From Parashewanella hymeniacidonis (GTDB taxonomy: Bacteria > Pseudomonadota > Gammaproteobacteria > Enterobacterales > Shewanellaceae): DNA of 51,062 bases. The stretch spans positions 1-51,062 of the forward strand of contig NZ_JAFEUN010000016.1 in NCBI RefSeq assembly GCF_016900895.1. Reading direction: 5' to 3'. Below are positions 9,382 through 18,158 of this stretch, one piece after another (the stretch's first letter is position 1; the number at the start of each line of letters is the position of its first letter). The position numbers were made by a program, and so were the translations under genes. The notes beneath the pieces were generated by a model. The model saw only the letters and a list, made by a program, of their open reading frames with translations. It had not been told where the DNA came from and searched no databases.

Positions 9382-9858
9382 ATGAAAAATGAAGATTTCG
9401 ATACGCTACAAAAGTTCGTTCAAATGGGCGGCTCTTTGAAAATGCTAACGGATATTGAAGATAAAGATTTAAATAACCTTTATCAATATGCGTTACAACT
9501 TGTCGCTTTCAAAGACTATCACGGTGCAAGAAACATCTTCTATATGCTTTGGCGCATCGATAGTTGGAACTTTGATTATAACTTCTCTTTAGGCTTGATG
9601 TGTCAACAATTAGATCAGCATCACGAAGCCATTTATTGCCTATGCAGGGCTGGAACTCTTCAAATCGATAACCCACTGCCTTCATACCATGCAGGGCTAA
9701 GTTATAGTGCACTTGGAAATTTAGAATTTGCAACAAAGAGCTTTACTGCTTCCTTAAATTGGACAAACGGACGGCCTGAGTTTTCCGAAGTAGAGATTTC
9801 AGCTAAAGAGCAATTGGCTCTGTTAGATACTCAAACTAAGGAGGTTCAAAATGCCTAG
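9382..9858 (+). CDS. T3SS translocator chaperone, SycD/LcrH/IpgC-like
   Basis: A 158-residue all-helical protein with three TPR-like repeats: LYQYALQLVAFKDYHGARNIFYML, FSLGLMCQQLDQHHEAIYCLCRAG, and AGLSYSALGNLEFATKSFTASL. This is the class II chaperone family (SycD, LcrH, IpgC, SicA) that binds both hydrophobic translocators in the cytoplasm until secretion and often acts as a regulatory cofactor. Length matches the family (150-170). The ATG at 9382 has a good GAAGGAG. The 3' end overlaps the next gene by 8 bp (ATGCCTAG), so translation is probably coupled. Its place just before two translocator genes is the classic lcrH-yopB-yopD order. Confidence 0.88.
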   Translation: MKNEDFDTLQKFVQMGGSLKMLTDIEDKDLNNLYQYALQLVAFKDYHGARNIFYMLWRIDSWNFDYNFSLGLMCQQLDQHHEAIYCLCRAGTLQIDNPLPSYHAGLSYSALGNLEFATKSFTASLNWTNGRPEFSEVEISAKEQLALLDTQTKEVQNA

Positions 9859-11509
9859 TGGTAGCGGAATTGCAGGTAAGCCTGGTGTTCATATTCCCCA
9901 TGTGGGAACTCCAGACTACAACACTGACCTTAACCCAAACTTAATCGATGCTAGCAATCATGCGATCAAAAAAGCAACATCATTACCGCATTTTAATCAA
10001 TCTGCCGGTGCATTGCTGAGTCATGTTGATGAACAAGACAAAAAGCAAAAAAAAGAACAAGTAAGTTTTAAAGATTATGATCAATCTACGCAGAATATCT
10101 TAAATGCGATAACTCATAATGCGAAGCCCAGCTCTCCAGAGATGAAAGCGGCGATTAAATCACTCAGCAGTATTTCTGGTAGAGATCTACCAAAAATAGA
10201 TATGCGAGCACTAACTGGCATGATGGGTAACCTTTGTTTATCAGTCTTCTCGGCTACAGCTGATGCGAAGTCTAGAGCCAGTAAGATTATGACTGATTCA
10301 CAATGTGATATCCGAGACAAAAAAGTTAAGCAGTATCAAGACCAGCTAAAGCAACAAGCTGATGCTGCTAAGAAAGCCAAAAAGCTTGGCATTTTTGCTT
10401 GTGTTGTCGACTGGGTGGTTAGTATTGCCGAACAGATTTATGGGCTATTCAAACTCGTTGAAGGGGTTGTTGAAGCCGTCGCCAGTTTCGGTTGCGACCC
10501 AAATGCTTACGCCAGTGTTGTAGCTGGTGCGGCCTATTTCACTGCAGGTGTAGTCGGCATGGTCAAGGCTGCGGCTGAAACAGCTAAACTCTGTGGCGCT
10601 GACCCGAAAATCTGTGACAAGGTAGCTGAAATAGCCGGTTATATACAACTGGGTGTTGAAATGGTTGGTCTTGCAACGGATATCTTTGGTGCAGGTATGG
10701 CCTTTAAAGCGGCAAGTGGTGCGGTAAAAGGTGCGGCTGAAGCTGCAACCAAAGCTGCCGGCGAAGAAGTGATGAATGCCGTCACCAAAGCAGGAACTGA
10801 AGGTGCTGAAGAGGGTGTTATGGAAATGACAGAGTTAGGTGCTAACTCTGCAGCTAAAAGCATCGAAGAAGTGTCTGAAAAAATAGCTGAAGAAGTATCT
10901 GAAAAACTTGGAGACTCTATTGTTACACGAATTCTTAATCAGGGCGTCAAAGAAATCGTCGAGGAAGCGGGTAAAGAAGGTTACAACTTAGGTAAAGAAG
11001 CACTTAAAGATACGGTTAAAAATGTATTCAAACGCGTAACAAAAGCCTTCGGTAAAGATGCGATTAAATCAATGGTTAAAGACAGCCTAAAAGAATCGAT
11101 GGAAGCGGCAGCGAAGCAATCCTCTAAAGGCGTAAACCGAAGCCTAACAAGAATTATTAGCGACATGAACGTAAAACTCATGAAGCGTTGTGCGACTGCA
11201 GCACTTAAAGTCGCCGTAAAAGGCGGGTTTTTAACCGCTGTTTTCGGCTTGGGACAATCGATTAGTCAAGGTGGTAAAGGGGCGAATGCTATCGTTCAGG
11301 GTAATTTTACAAAAGCAATCCAAACCCTTATAACGCAACAAGGATTTTTAGGGCTTCTCGACCAAGACATGGACTCAAGCAGGAAAGAAGAAGAGAAACA
11401 AATCAAAGACGTGCTAAGTAAAAGTGCAACTGTCCTACAAAACGTTAAGGATATGCAAGAGCAAATGATGCAAGTCAGCGTTCAGGTTGCTGTGAATATT
11501 AGCCGTTAA
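9851..11509 (+). CDS. T3SS major translocator, SctE-like (YopB/IpaB/SipB class)
   Basis: A 552-residue protein expected to insert into the host membrane and form the translocation pore with the next gene's product. A charged, coiled-coil-prone stretch (about residues 150-178) leads into hydrophobic segments at about 179-205 (IFACVVDWVVSIAEQIYGLF) and 217-238 (ASVVAGAAYFTAGVVGMV). Further amphipathic Ala/Gly-rich helices follow, with another hydrophobic stretch near 455 (GGFLTAVFGLG). The two central segments after a coiled coil are the hallmark of this class. A Shine-Dalgarno AAGGAGG (9839-9845) lies inside the chaperone gene. Primary sequence is divergent, as usual for translocators; the call rests on architecture plus the neighbouring chaperone. 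Confidence 0.8.
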   Translation: MPSGSGIAGKPGVHIPHVGTPDYNTDLNPNLIDASNHAIKKATSLPHFNQSAGALLSHVDEQDKKQKKEQVSFKDYDQSTQNILNAITHNAKPSSPEMKAAIKSLSSISGRDLPKIDMRALTGMMGNLCLSVFSATADAKSRASKIMTDSQCDIRDKKVKQYQDQLKQQADAAKKAKKLGIFACVVDWVVSIAEQIYGLFKLVEGVVEAVASFGCDPNAYASVVAGAAYFTAGVVGMVKAAAETAKLCGADPKICDKVAEIAGYIQLGVEMVGLATDIFGAGMAFKAASGAVKGAAEAATKAAGEEVMNAVTKAGTEGAEEGVMEMTELGANSAAKSIEEVSEKIAEEVSEKLGDSIVTRILNQGVKEIVEEAGKEGYNLGKEALKDTVKNVFKRVTKAFGKDAIKSMVKDSLKESMEAAAKQSSKGVNRSLTRIISDMNVKLMKRCATAALKVAVKGGFLTAVFGLGQSISQGGKGANAIVQGNFTKAIQTLITQQGFLGLLDQDMDSSRKEEEKQIKDVLSKSATVLQNVKDMQEQMMQVSVQVAVNISR

Positions 11510-11538
11510 TATACAGGTTTAGACATGAGGAATTTATT

Positions 11539-12534
11539 ATGACTAGCATTACACCACTCCATGCGGCGCACATTGCAGCACAAAACGCCGACATGCTTTA
11601 CTCAGACGATGATGACATCAAAGGTGGAACAAAAGGAAAAGGCAGAAAGCGAGCATTAAGCAACAGAGGAAACCTAAAATCATCAACGGGTCATCACAAT
11701 GGAAATAATAAAGCCCGAAAAGGAAAGAACCAACAAAACCAGTTGAATCGAACCTTAAATAGTGAAGTACATCGTCAATTAGATGAATTAGACGATGAAG
11801 TACAAGACATAGGTAAACATACCCAAGATTATAAGCAAAGACATGCTGCTTTCGCTAAGTTAAGTGATCATGACAGGCTTACAAGTACGCTAAAGTCAGA
11901 CAATAAGTTCATTAATGACCTTGGTGACTTAAATAAAGATTGTAATGACTTTTATTCAGCCCTTAAAAAAGATTACGGCAATCTCGGTTCAGGTAGTCTT
12001 GATGGTGCTCAAGCCATCGCCGAAATTAACGATCTGATGTTTAAGTTAGCTAAAATGTTCCAAGCACTGCGTAATATCGTTCAGGATGCTAAAACACTGT
12101 TTGATAAGCTCAATTGGGATATCAAAATGAACGCCTTAAATCAGAAAATGGATGCGATAGGACAAACACGTAATGCAGCTATGCTTGCCGGTGGACTGAG
12201 TGTTGCTGGTGCTGCAATCGGCTCTGTTGCGAGTGTCTGTGGTGTCGTTGGTGGTGCAGTAGGTAAAGTCGGAATCGGCGAGAGTTTATCAATTGGTGGT
12301 CAAATGTTCAGTAAACTTTCTGATGGCGCTGGTAGTATGGGCAGTGCACAGATTACTTATCAAGCTGATATCAAAAGAACAGTCGCAGGTTTAGTCGACC
12401 AAATTTCTGAGCAGTTTTCTAAAGATGTCAGCGATGCATACTCAAGAGCAAATAAAACCTCTGTTGATATGATTTCGCTATTAACAGAACTTGTAAACTT
12501 GCATAGAGCTATCGAATCCGCACTCAGCAAATAA
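11539..12534 (+). CDS. T3SS minor translocator, SctB-like (YopD/IpaC/SipC class)
   Basis: A 331-residue protein with a strongly basic, low-complexity N-terminal part (residues about 28-70, many Lys/Arg/Asn/Gln), a helical middle, and one hydrophobic segment at about 212-245 (AAMLAGGLSVAGAAIGSVAS). The C-terminus is amphipathic and helical. One transmembrane region, the size and position directly after an SctE-like gene fit the minor translocator that completes the pore. The start at 11539 is preceded by GAGGAATT. It lies 29 bp after the SctE-like stop, so it belongs to the same operon. Family members diverge strongly and no diagnostic motif is claimed. Confidence 0.75.
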   Translation: MTSITPLHAAHIAAQNADMLYSDDDDIKGGTKGKGRKRALSNRGNLKSSTGHHNGNNKARKGKNQQNQLNRTLNSEVHRQLDELDDEVQDIGKHTQDYKQRHAAFAKLSDHDRLTSTLKSDNKFINDLGDLNKDCNDFYSALKKDYGNLGSGSLDGAQAIAEINDLMFKLAKMFQALRNIVQDAKTLFDKLNWDIKMNALNQKMDAIGQTRNAAMLAGGLSVAGAAIGSVASVCGVVGGAVGKVGIGESLSIGGQMFSKLSDGAGSMGSAQITYQADIKRTVAGLVDQISEQFSKDVSDAYSRANKTSVDMISLLTELVNLHRAIESALSK

Positions 12535-12544
12535 TAGGTGAATC

Positions 12545-12940
12545 ATGGATCCAGTTTCTGAATATTTTGAAAGTAAGGGAATTACGCCCGAAACAGCCTA
12601 CTTCGGAGAGAGTAACTACGAAGTAGGAAAAACGGTCAATACCGAAGAATGGACAATGACATATCGAGTTGAAGAAAACGAAGTGATTATTGGTAATTTT
12701 GAAACCCATGAAAAATCTCCAAAAGGAATAAAAAGTTCGGTTTCAGCTTTTGTGGAATTACTAAAAAGCTTTAAACAGCTACCCGGAATTGAGAGGGTCA
12801 AAGGCATGGTGTTATCAAAACAATGCTTCCCTTGGGAAGAAGAGGAGCGAAAAAAGCTAGAACTACTCAAAAAGATATATTTACAAAACGGAGCGGTAGA
12901 AGAACTTGATGGAGAAGGCGATGTTTGGGTTGTTTACTGA
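12545..12940 (+). CDS. Small protein of the translocon operon, function unknown
   Basis: A 131-residue soluble, acidic protein with no signal peptide or membrane segment. The middle has FVELLKSFKQLPGIERVKGMV and a charged WEEEERKKLELLKKIY helix; the C-terminus ends in acidic EELDGEGDVWVVY. It begins 10 bp after the SctB-like stop with an AGGTGA ribosome site. Size, acidity and position resemble the small chaperones and accessory proteins of T3SS operons, but I do not recognise the family. A secretion chaperone or an LcrR-like accessory factor would be guesses. Confidence 0.7.
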   Translation: MDPVSEYFESKGITPETAYFGESNYEVGKTVNTEEWTMTYRVEENEVIIGNFETHEKSPKGIKSSVSAFVELLKSFKQLPGIERVKGMVLSKQCFPWEEEERKKLELLKKIYLQNGAVEELDGEGDVWVVY

Positions 12941-12988
12941 TTGTTAAAAGCGAGTTCCATTAAAGCGTTATTTCCAAGGAGTGGAATT

Positions 12989-13225
12989 ATGATGTATTCA
13001 CGGCTCAATATTATCCCATACGATAATGGTTTAAAATTAGAACCATTGAACGAGCTTTGCCTTCTTTCGAACAAATCAGCTGAAGAGCTATTGGTTTCGT
13101 TTACCCAGCAATCAGCAAGAAATATCAATACCCATGACTTTCCTTTAAACCTTAAAGGTTCAGATCACAGTCGTTTTTATTACCCGATTCATTTTGACGC
13201 TCAATCAGATACAAAAAAGCCCTAG
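12989..13225 (+). CDS. Small hypothetical protein, last gene of the translocon operon
   Basis: A 78-residue protein beginning MMYSRLNIIPYDNG. The start at 12989 is chosen over the in-frame TTG at 12941 because AAGGAG lies just upstream. It is hydrophilic, with no membrane segment or known motif. It sits 48 bp after the preceding gene on the same strand, and its stop codon lies inside the terminator that ends the operon. It could be a secretion accessory protein or an unrelated short gene; no function can be assigned. Confidence 0.55.
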   Translation: MMYSRLNIIPYDNGLKLEPLNELCLLSNKSAEELLVSFTQQSARNINTHDFPLNLKGSDHSRFYYPIHFDAQSDTKKP

Positions 13226-13250
13226 TGTTTAAACTAGGGCTTAATGTTTT
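13217..13250. terminator. Bidirectional terminator between translocon operon and tRNA cluster
   Basis: The perfect stem AAGCCCTAGT/ACTAGGGCTT occupies 13217-13242. A run of six A on the left provides the U-tail for the minus-strand tRNA transcript, while TTAATGTTTT follows on the plus strand. The last operon gene ends inside the stem. Confidence 0.75.
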
Positions 13251-13326
13251 GGTCGGTGATAGAGGATTCGAACCTCTGACCCTCTGCTCCCAAAGCAGAT
13301 GCGCTACCGGGCTGCGCTAATCACCG
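13250..13326 (-). tRNA. tRNA-Pro (anticodon TGG), copy 2
   Basis: A 77-nt cloverleaf read on the minus strand, starting CGGTGATTAGCGCAGCCCGG, with anticodon loop TTTGGGA and encoded 3' ACCA. The acceptor stem CGGTGAT pairs with ATCACCG. It is identical in all 77 bases to the copy at 13362-13438. Confidence 0.95.
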
Positions 13327-13361
13327 TATCTGGGAAAACTGAAATATCAGTTTTTAAAATG

Positions 13362-13438
13362 TGGTCGGTGATAGAGGATTCGAACCTCTGACCCTCTGCT
13401 CCCAAAGCAGATGCGCTACCGGGCTGCGCTAATCACCG
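13362..13438 (-). tRNA. tRNA-Pro (anticodon TGG), copy 1
   Basis: Same sequence as the neighbouring copy: acceptor stem CGGTGAT, anticodon TGG in TTTGGGA, T-arm GGTTCGAATCC and encoded CCA. A 35-bp spacer (13327-13361) separates the copies, fitting a tandem duplication within one tRNA operon. Confidence 0.95.
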
Positions 13439-13443
13439 AGAAG

Positions 13444-13520
13444 TGGGGTGACTGATGGGGCTCGAACCCACGACAACCGGAATCACAATCCGGGGCTCTA
13501 CCAACTGAGCTACAATCACC
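13444..13520 (-). tRNA. tRNA-His (anticodon GTG)
   Basis: A 77-nt gene on the minus strand beginning GGTGATTGTAGCTCAGTTGG. The extra 5' G(-1) opposite C73, typical of tRNA-His, is present. The anticodon loop is TTGTGAT and the 3' CCA is encoded. It lies just upstream of the two proline tRNAs. Confidence 0.95.
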
Positions 13521-13567
13521 ACAAATATTTGCTAACAATTTCATGAATAGTGCATTCATTCCAGAAA

Positions 13568-13644
13568 TGGTGCGCCCAGAAGGATTCGAACCCTCGGCCT
13601 CACCCTCCGGAGGGGTGCGCTCTATCCAACTGAGCTATGGGCGC
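13568..13644 (-). tRNA. tRNA-Arg (anticodon CCG)
   Basis: A 77-nt gene on the minus strand beginning GCGCCCATAGCTCAGTTGGA, with anticodon loop CTCCGGA and encoded CCA. It is the first gene of the Arg-His-Pro-Pro cluster, matching the E. coli argX-hisR-leuT-proM order except that the Leu tRNA is absent and Pro is doubled. Confidence 0.95.
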
Positions 13645-13700
13645 TCATCATCGGTTAGCGCGGCGTATAATAGGGATAAATGAATGCCGCGTCTAGTACT
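13645..13700 (-). promoter_or_regulatory. Probable promoter of the tRNA operon
   Basis: Reading leftwards towards the Arg tRNA there is a -10-like TATTATAC (about 13666-13673) followed by a GC-rich discriminator (GCCGCGC), as in stringently controlled stable-RNA promoters. The -35 element is less clear. Confidence 0.4.
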
Positions 13701-13787
13701 GATTTCACTTTTTATTTTATTTGCTCAAGAAATAGCACATTAAGCCGAGTTTTATACATTATTCGATTAAAATTTGACTTAGCAGAT

Positions 13788-13860
13788 AAAAAAAGTCATG
13801 TTAATTCTAGTTGCGATAATAAAAAAGTCATGTTAATTCTAGTTGCGATAATAAAAAAGT
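13788..13860. repeat. 32-bp tandem direct repeat
   Basis: Two complete 32-bp units containing AAAAAAGTCATGTTAATTCT and AGTTGCGATAAT, then the start of a third (AAAAAAGTGAAT). The period between the AAAAAAGT starts is exactly 32. It lies between the tRNA promoter and the GGDEF gene, inside a 248-bp gap with no gene. It could be a replication-slippage product or a repeated regulator site. Confidence 0.8.
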
Positions 13861-13892
13861 GAATAATTCCAAGCTGGAGTGAATACGAACAA

Positions 13893-15779
13893 ATGGATTT
13901 TGGCGTAAATAAACCAGAAATACATCAAAAAAGCAGTACCGTAGGTCGATTAAAGAAACGGATTGTTCGGCTGAAAGACATTGCTTTGCAGTATAAGCAA
14001 GCTAAGTGTGCTCGAGACACTCTCATTTCTATTTCAAACATTGCCTCTAAAGCAGAAACCCTCAATTGCTTTTATCAGGGCGTTCATCAACACCTGCAAC
14101 AAATCATGCCTGCTGATAATTTTTTTATTGCGACTTTGTGTACTCAGACCAATCGAATCGATATTCCTTTTTTTGTGGATGAAAAAGACGATTGTTTTTC
14201 TGTTAATACTGCAGAGCAAATCTCAAAAAAGCTTTGGAAAGATCTGACTGGTCATGTAATCAAAACCGGAGAAACATTCTTATTTTGTGGTAAAGATATT
14301 GATGAACAAATATCAGCTCAAGGAATTACTCCCCAAGGTCCTGCTTGCAAGTCATGGCTTGGAACTCCCATCATGCACGGTGGTACACCAGTCGGCGTTA
14401 TTGTTGTTAAGAGCTATAGCTCTTCCGATTGTTATGGACAACCAGAGATAGAACTACTCAGCTTTATTTGTCAGCACATAGAAGGCGTAACCGAGCGCTT
14501 AAAGCAACACGCACAATTAGAGCAAGCTATCTCAATAAGAACGCGTGAACTGATTACGGCTTATAACGATTTAAAACTTGAAGTCACAGAACGCATCAAA
14601 GCCGAAAAACTCCAAAGTTCACTTTATAAAATCGCCAATCTTAGTCAGTCCTATATTGACGACAATGATTTTTACCGCGAATTACACAACATTCTTTGTG
14701 AATTACTTGAAGCAAATGACTGCTATATTGCCATGCATGATAAGAAAAAGAATTGGCTTAATTTTCCGTTCTACAGTTCAGAGAACTCAAACAATATTCA
14801 TGAAGGTCGCGGTTACAAAGATGGTTTGACTGAATATGTAATGAAAATAGAAAGGCCAATTTTATTTTCTAAAGATGACATTCTTTTAATGACAGAGCAG
14901 AAGTTGATCTTTCAAGAAACACCGTTCTGCTTGAATGTCCCTTTAATAAAGCAATGGATGGGCACTCCACTGATCATCCAACAAAAAGTTCGTGGTAGCC
15001 TCGTCGTCCATCACAATGAGCAGGATGTTCTCTTTCACGAGAAAGATTTAGAGCTGCTCAATTTTGTTGCGCAACACATTGCTGCGGCTATCGAGAGAAA
15101 AGAATCCAAAGAAGCAATGCAATGCAGTTACAAATTGCTAGAAAAGCAGGTAGATAAACGTACAAAAGAATTAGAAAAATCGAATAAAGAACTTGAAAAG
15201 GAAATCAGTCGACGTAAAAAAGTTGAACAACAGTTAATTTATGATGCTAAACATGACCCACTAACAGGCTTACCGAATAGAGCGATGTTTATGGAACGCT
15301 TGCAGCAAGCCATCAATCATGTTCAGCGCCATCAAGATGACACTTTTGCTTTAATGTTTATTGATTTAGACAAATTTAAATTGATTAACGACACACTTGG
15401 ACATATTGAGGGTGATCGTTTTCTTGTAGAAACCGCTGATAGGCTAAAACTTTGTATAAGACAAAATGACACACTTGGGCGTTTAGGCGGAGATGAATTT
15501 GTCATTTTGTTAGACAGCATTCAGCACACCAACGATGCGATTGAAATTGCCGATCGTGTATTGCAGCTCTTATCTCAGCCTTACTCTCTCAATGAACACA
15601 AGTTTTATTCTAGTGCCAGTATTGGGATAACCATCAGCACACAAACCACATCTTGCACAGAAAATATGTTAAAAAATGCAGATATGGCCATGTACCAAGC
15701 TAAAGCTAAAGGACGTGGACGCTATGTCCTCCACCAGCCTTCTCATACAATGAATCCAACGCCTAAAGTCGCTAGCTAG
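13893..15779 (+). CDS. Diguanylate cyclase with two GAF domains (GAF-GAF-GGDEF)
   Basis: A 628-residue cytoplasmic signalling protein. Two GAF-type sensor domains (about residues 40-205 and 240-400; both contain a KxWxGTPxI-like segment, SWLGTPIM and QWMGTPLI) are followed by a coiled coil (about 410-445) and a GGDEF domain with DPLTGLPNR and R-L-GGDEF at 532-536. The active-site GGDEF is intact, so it should make cyclic di-GMP. The RxxD inhibitory site (Arg523-Asp526) is present, implying product feedback. No membrane segment is seen. The input ligand is unknown. Its stop overlaps the rep stop by three bases on the opposite strand. Confidence 0.88.
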   Translation: MDFGVNKPEIHQKSSTVGRLKKRIVRLKDIALQYKQAKCARDTLISISNIASKAETLNCFYQGVHQHLQQIMPADNFFIATLCTQTNRIDIPFFVDEKDDCFSVNTAEQISKKLWKDLTGHVIKTGETFLFCGKDIDEQISAQGITPQGPACKSWLGTPIMHGGTPVGVIVVKSYSSSDCYGQPEIELLSFICQHIEGVTERLKQHAQLEQAISIRTRELITAYNDLKLEVTERIKAEKLQSSLYKIANLSQSYIDDNDFYRELHNILCELLEANDCYIAMHDKKKNWLNFPFYSSENSNNIHEGRGYKDGLTEYVMKIERPILFSKDDILLMTEQKLIFQETPFCLNVPLIKQWMGTPLIIQQKVRGSLVVHHNEQDVLFHEKDLELLNFVAQHIAAAIERKESKEAMQCSYKLLEKQVDKRTKELEKSNKELEKEISRRKKVEQQLIYDAKHDPLTGLPNRAMFMERLQQAINHVQRHQDDTFALMFIDLDKFKLINDTLGHIEGDRFLVETADRLKLCIRQNDTLGRLGGDEFVILLDSIQHTNDAIEIADRVLQLLSQPYSLNEHKFYSSASIGITISTQTTSCTENMLKNADMAMYQAKAKGRGRYVLHQPSHTMNPTPKVAS

Positions 15780-17791
15780 TCTTTGGTCAGCATTGCTCTT
15801 AAATTCGAAATATTGGACTTACCAGCACTCACCCTTTCTTGTTCTGACTGCGCGGGCTTTTTGTTTTCCCAAATAACATCGTCTTGTGGCAACTCCATTA
15901 AGAATCGACTTGGCTCCGTCCTAATAACCTCACCATACTGCCTGCGTTCTCGACAAATAATAAACCACAACTCTCGTTGTGCACGAGTGATACCCACGTA
16001 TGCTAAACGACGCTCTTCTTCAACATTATCCTCATCTATTGACGTTTGATGTGGTAACAGACCTTCTTCCATTCCGACCATAAATACATAGGGAAACTCT
16101 AGACCTTTCGATGCATGTAATGTCATCAACTGCACTTGATCACCTGCTTCGTCCTCACTGTTTCGCTCCATCATATCTCGGAGTGTTAAGCGAGTAACCA
16201 CTTCAGGCAAGGTCATTGGCTCATCCAACTCATCACCTTGCAGCATTTCAGTCACCCAGCGATATAACTCTGAGATGTTTTTCATTCGCATTTCAGCAGC
16301 CTTTGCACTTGTACTGGTTTCATACAGATAATCTTCGTAATTAATATTACGAATTAGCTGTTTGATGGCATCAATACCTTCGCCACGGGTTGCGATTTCG
16401 CCTGTATCCACAATAAACTTTCCGAACTTATATAACTCACCGCACGCCTTTGGACTAAGGTGGTGATTAAGCTCAGCTTCAAAAATCGCACTGAATAATG
16501 AAATATGTTTACTGTTAGCAAAGTTACCTAATATTTCTAATGTCGCAGGGCCGATACCTCGCTTTGGCAGGTTGACGACTCTTAGAAAGGCGTTGTCATC
16601 ATCAGGATTAACCACTAAACGCAAGTAAGCCATGATGTCTTTGATTTCCGCTCTAGAAAAAAATGAAGTACCGCCACTAAGCTTATAGGGAATACGGTTG
16701 GTCATCAGTGCGCGTTCAAGCAATCTAGATTGGTGATTACCACGATATAAAATTGCATAATCACCATAACGAGTTTTTCCAACAAACTTATGCCTAATGA
16801 TCTCTGCCACGACCCTCTCAGCTTCTTGCTCTTCGGAGGCTGCGAGTAAAACTCTTAATGGCTCACCATAGGCGAGCTCACTAAATAGTGATTTATCATA
16901 AACATGAGGGTTATTAGCAATCAAAATATTGGCTGACTTTAGAATTCGCTGACTAGAGCGATAGTTTTGTTCAAGCTTAATCAACTTTAAGTGTGGAAAA
17001 TCTTTACCCAATAACACAAGGTTTTGTGGTTTAGCACCACGCCATGAATAAATCGACTGATCGTCGTCGCCCACGACGGTAAATCTGGCTCTTTCACCTA
17101 CCAATAATTTCACTAATTCATATTGACTCGAGTTCGTATCTTGGTACTCATCCACAAGCAAGTACTGAAAACGAGTTTGCCAGCGCTCCCTCACTTCAGC
17201 GTTATGCTTGAGTAATAGTGTTGGCAGTAAAATTAAATCATCAAAATCAAGCGCATTATAGGCTTTCATGTGTTGAGCATAACGTTTGTATAACAGAGCA
17301 AAAAGTTGTTGCTGCTCTCCTTTAGCAATCTTTAATGCATGCTCTGGAATGACAAGGTTACCTTTCCAATTGGAAATTTCGGTCATTAATGCACGCAGTA
17401 AATCTTTATCTTCTTGTAGTTCATTTTCTGTAAGCTCTTTTAACAAAGCTAATGAATCTTGATCATCAAACAATGAAAATCCGGCTTTTAACCCAACGAC
17501 TTTGTATTCTTTTTTAATGATTTCTAAACCCAGAGTGTGAAACGTCGAAATCCATAACCCACGTGATAACTGTTTACCGATGGACTGTGCGACACGCTCT
17601 TTCATTTCACGAGCCGCTTTGTTAGTAAAGGTTACAGCTGCAATATTTCTCGCTCGATAACCACATTTCTCTAGTAGATAGGCCATCTTATTAATGATCA
17701 CCCGAGTCTTACCACTACCAGCTCCAGCGAGTACGAGACAGGGGCCTGAGACATAGTGCACAGCTTCGTTTTGACCAGGATTAAGTTTCAT
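15776..17791 (-). CDS. rep: ATP-dependent DNA helicase Rep (UvrD/SF1A family)
   Basis: A 671-residue 3'-5' DNA helicase that helps replication forks pass protein blocks. The start at 17791 gives [21 protein letters not shown], matching E. coli Rep (673 residues); the open frame extends 21 codons further without support. Motif I GAGSGKT, motif II DEYQD, QNYRSS, and the C-terminal [16 protein letters not shown] and ITRAQRELW are all present. Rep rather than UvrD is indicated by the exact N-terminus and length. It is convergent with the GGDEF gene, the two stops overlapping in CTAGCTAG. No defect is seen. Confidence 0.93.
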   Translation of the reverse strand: MKLNPGQNEAVHYVSGPCLVLAGAGSGKTRVIINKMAYLLEKCGYRARNIAAVTFTNKAAREMKERVAQSIGKQLSRGLWISTFHTLGLEIIKKEYKVVGLKAGFSLFDDQDSLALLKELTENELQEDKDLLRALMTEISNWKGNLVIPEHALKIAKGEQQQLFALLYKRYAQHMKAYNALDFDDLILLPTLLLKHNAEVRERWQTRFQYLLVDEYQDTNSSQYELVKLLVGERARFTVVGDDDQSIYSWRGAKPQNLVLLGKDFPHLKLIKLEQNYRSSQRILKSANILIANNPHVYDKSLFSELAYGEPLRVLLAASEEQEAERVVAEIIRHKFVGKTRYGDYAILYRGNHQSRLLERALMTNRIPYKLSGGTSFFSRAEIKDIMAYLRLVVNPDDDNAFLRVVNLPKRGIGPATLEILGNFANSKHISLFSAIFEAELNHHLSPKACGELYKFGKFIVDTGEIATRGEGIDAIKQLIRNINYEDYLYETSTSAKAAEMRMKNISELYRWVTEMLQGDELDEPMTLPEVVTRLTLRDMMERNSEDEAGDQVQLMTLHASKGLEFPYVFMVGMEEGLLPHQTSIDEDNVEEERRLAYVGITRAQRELWFIICRERRQYGEVIRTEPSRFLMELPQDDVIWENKKPAQSEQERVSAGKSNISNLRAMLTKD

Positions 17792-17920
17792 TAAAAGCGA
17801 ATTCCAAAATATGAGTGACGATGGAGTTAAAAGAGTAATATAACGTAAACGCACCCAGACTAATAAAATAGTATAAAAGACGTTTGAGACACCACTCCCC
17901 TTTAGGCGAGCAGTTGACTA

Positions 17921-18049
17921 TCGTATACAGTGAGTTTTGTGATCAATTATATCAAAGCCTTCTATACTGATAAATATTTGTGAGCGTGATCTAACTATCT
18001 GTATCAGAGCTGAACCAACATATCTTAAAACTCATCAGACTGTATACGA
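17921..18049. repeat. Inverted-repeat pair between rep and the TetR gene
   Basis: TCGTATACAGT (17921-17931) is the exact complement of ACTGTATACGA (18039-18049). The adjoining GAGTTTT (17932-17938) pairs with AAAACTC (18027-18033) after a 5-nt offset. The enclosed 110 bp hold no open frame. It may be a small degraded element or part of the rep or tetR control region. The rest of the 367-bp gap (17792-18158) shows only the TetR operator. Confidence 0.55.
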
Positions 18050-18126
18050 CGGATAAAAACACGATCAGAATCACATTTTCATATGCACTTTTTGCTCGTT
18101 ATAAGTACAAATCATATGATAATTAA

Positions 18127-18142
18127 ATGAACGTTCATTCAT
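18127..18142. promoter_or_regulatory. TetR-type operator
   Basis: ATGAACGTTCAT (18127-18138) is a perfect palindrome, extended by a further TCAT, about 20 bp upstream of the TetR-family start. Palindromes of the TGAACGTTCA kind are common self-operators of AcrR-like regulators, so autorepression and control of the downstream efflux genes are likely. Confidence 0.6.
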
Positions 18143-18158
18143 TTTATTTTTTGGATCT

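Noticed and set aside
13788-13860. CRISPR array
   Set aside because: The 32-bp units are contiguous with no spacers and no cas genes are present.
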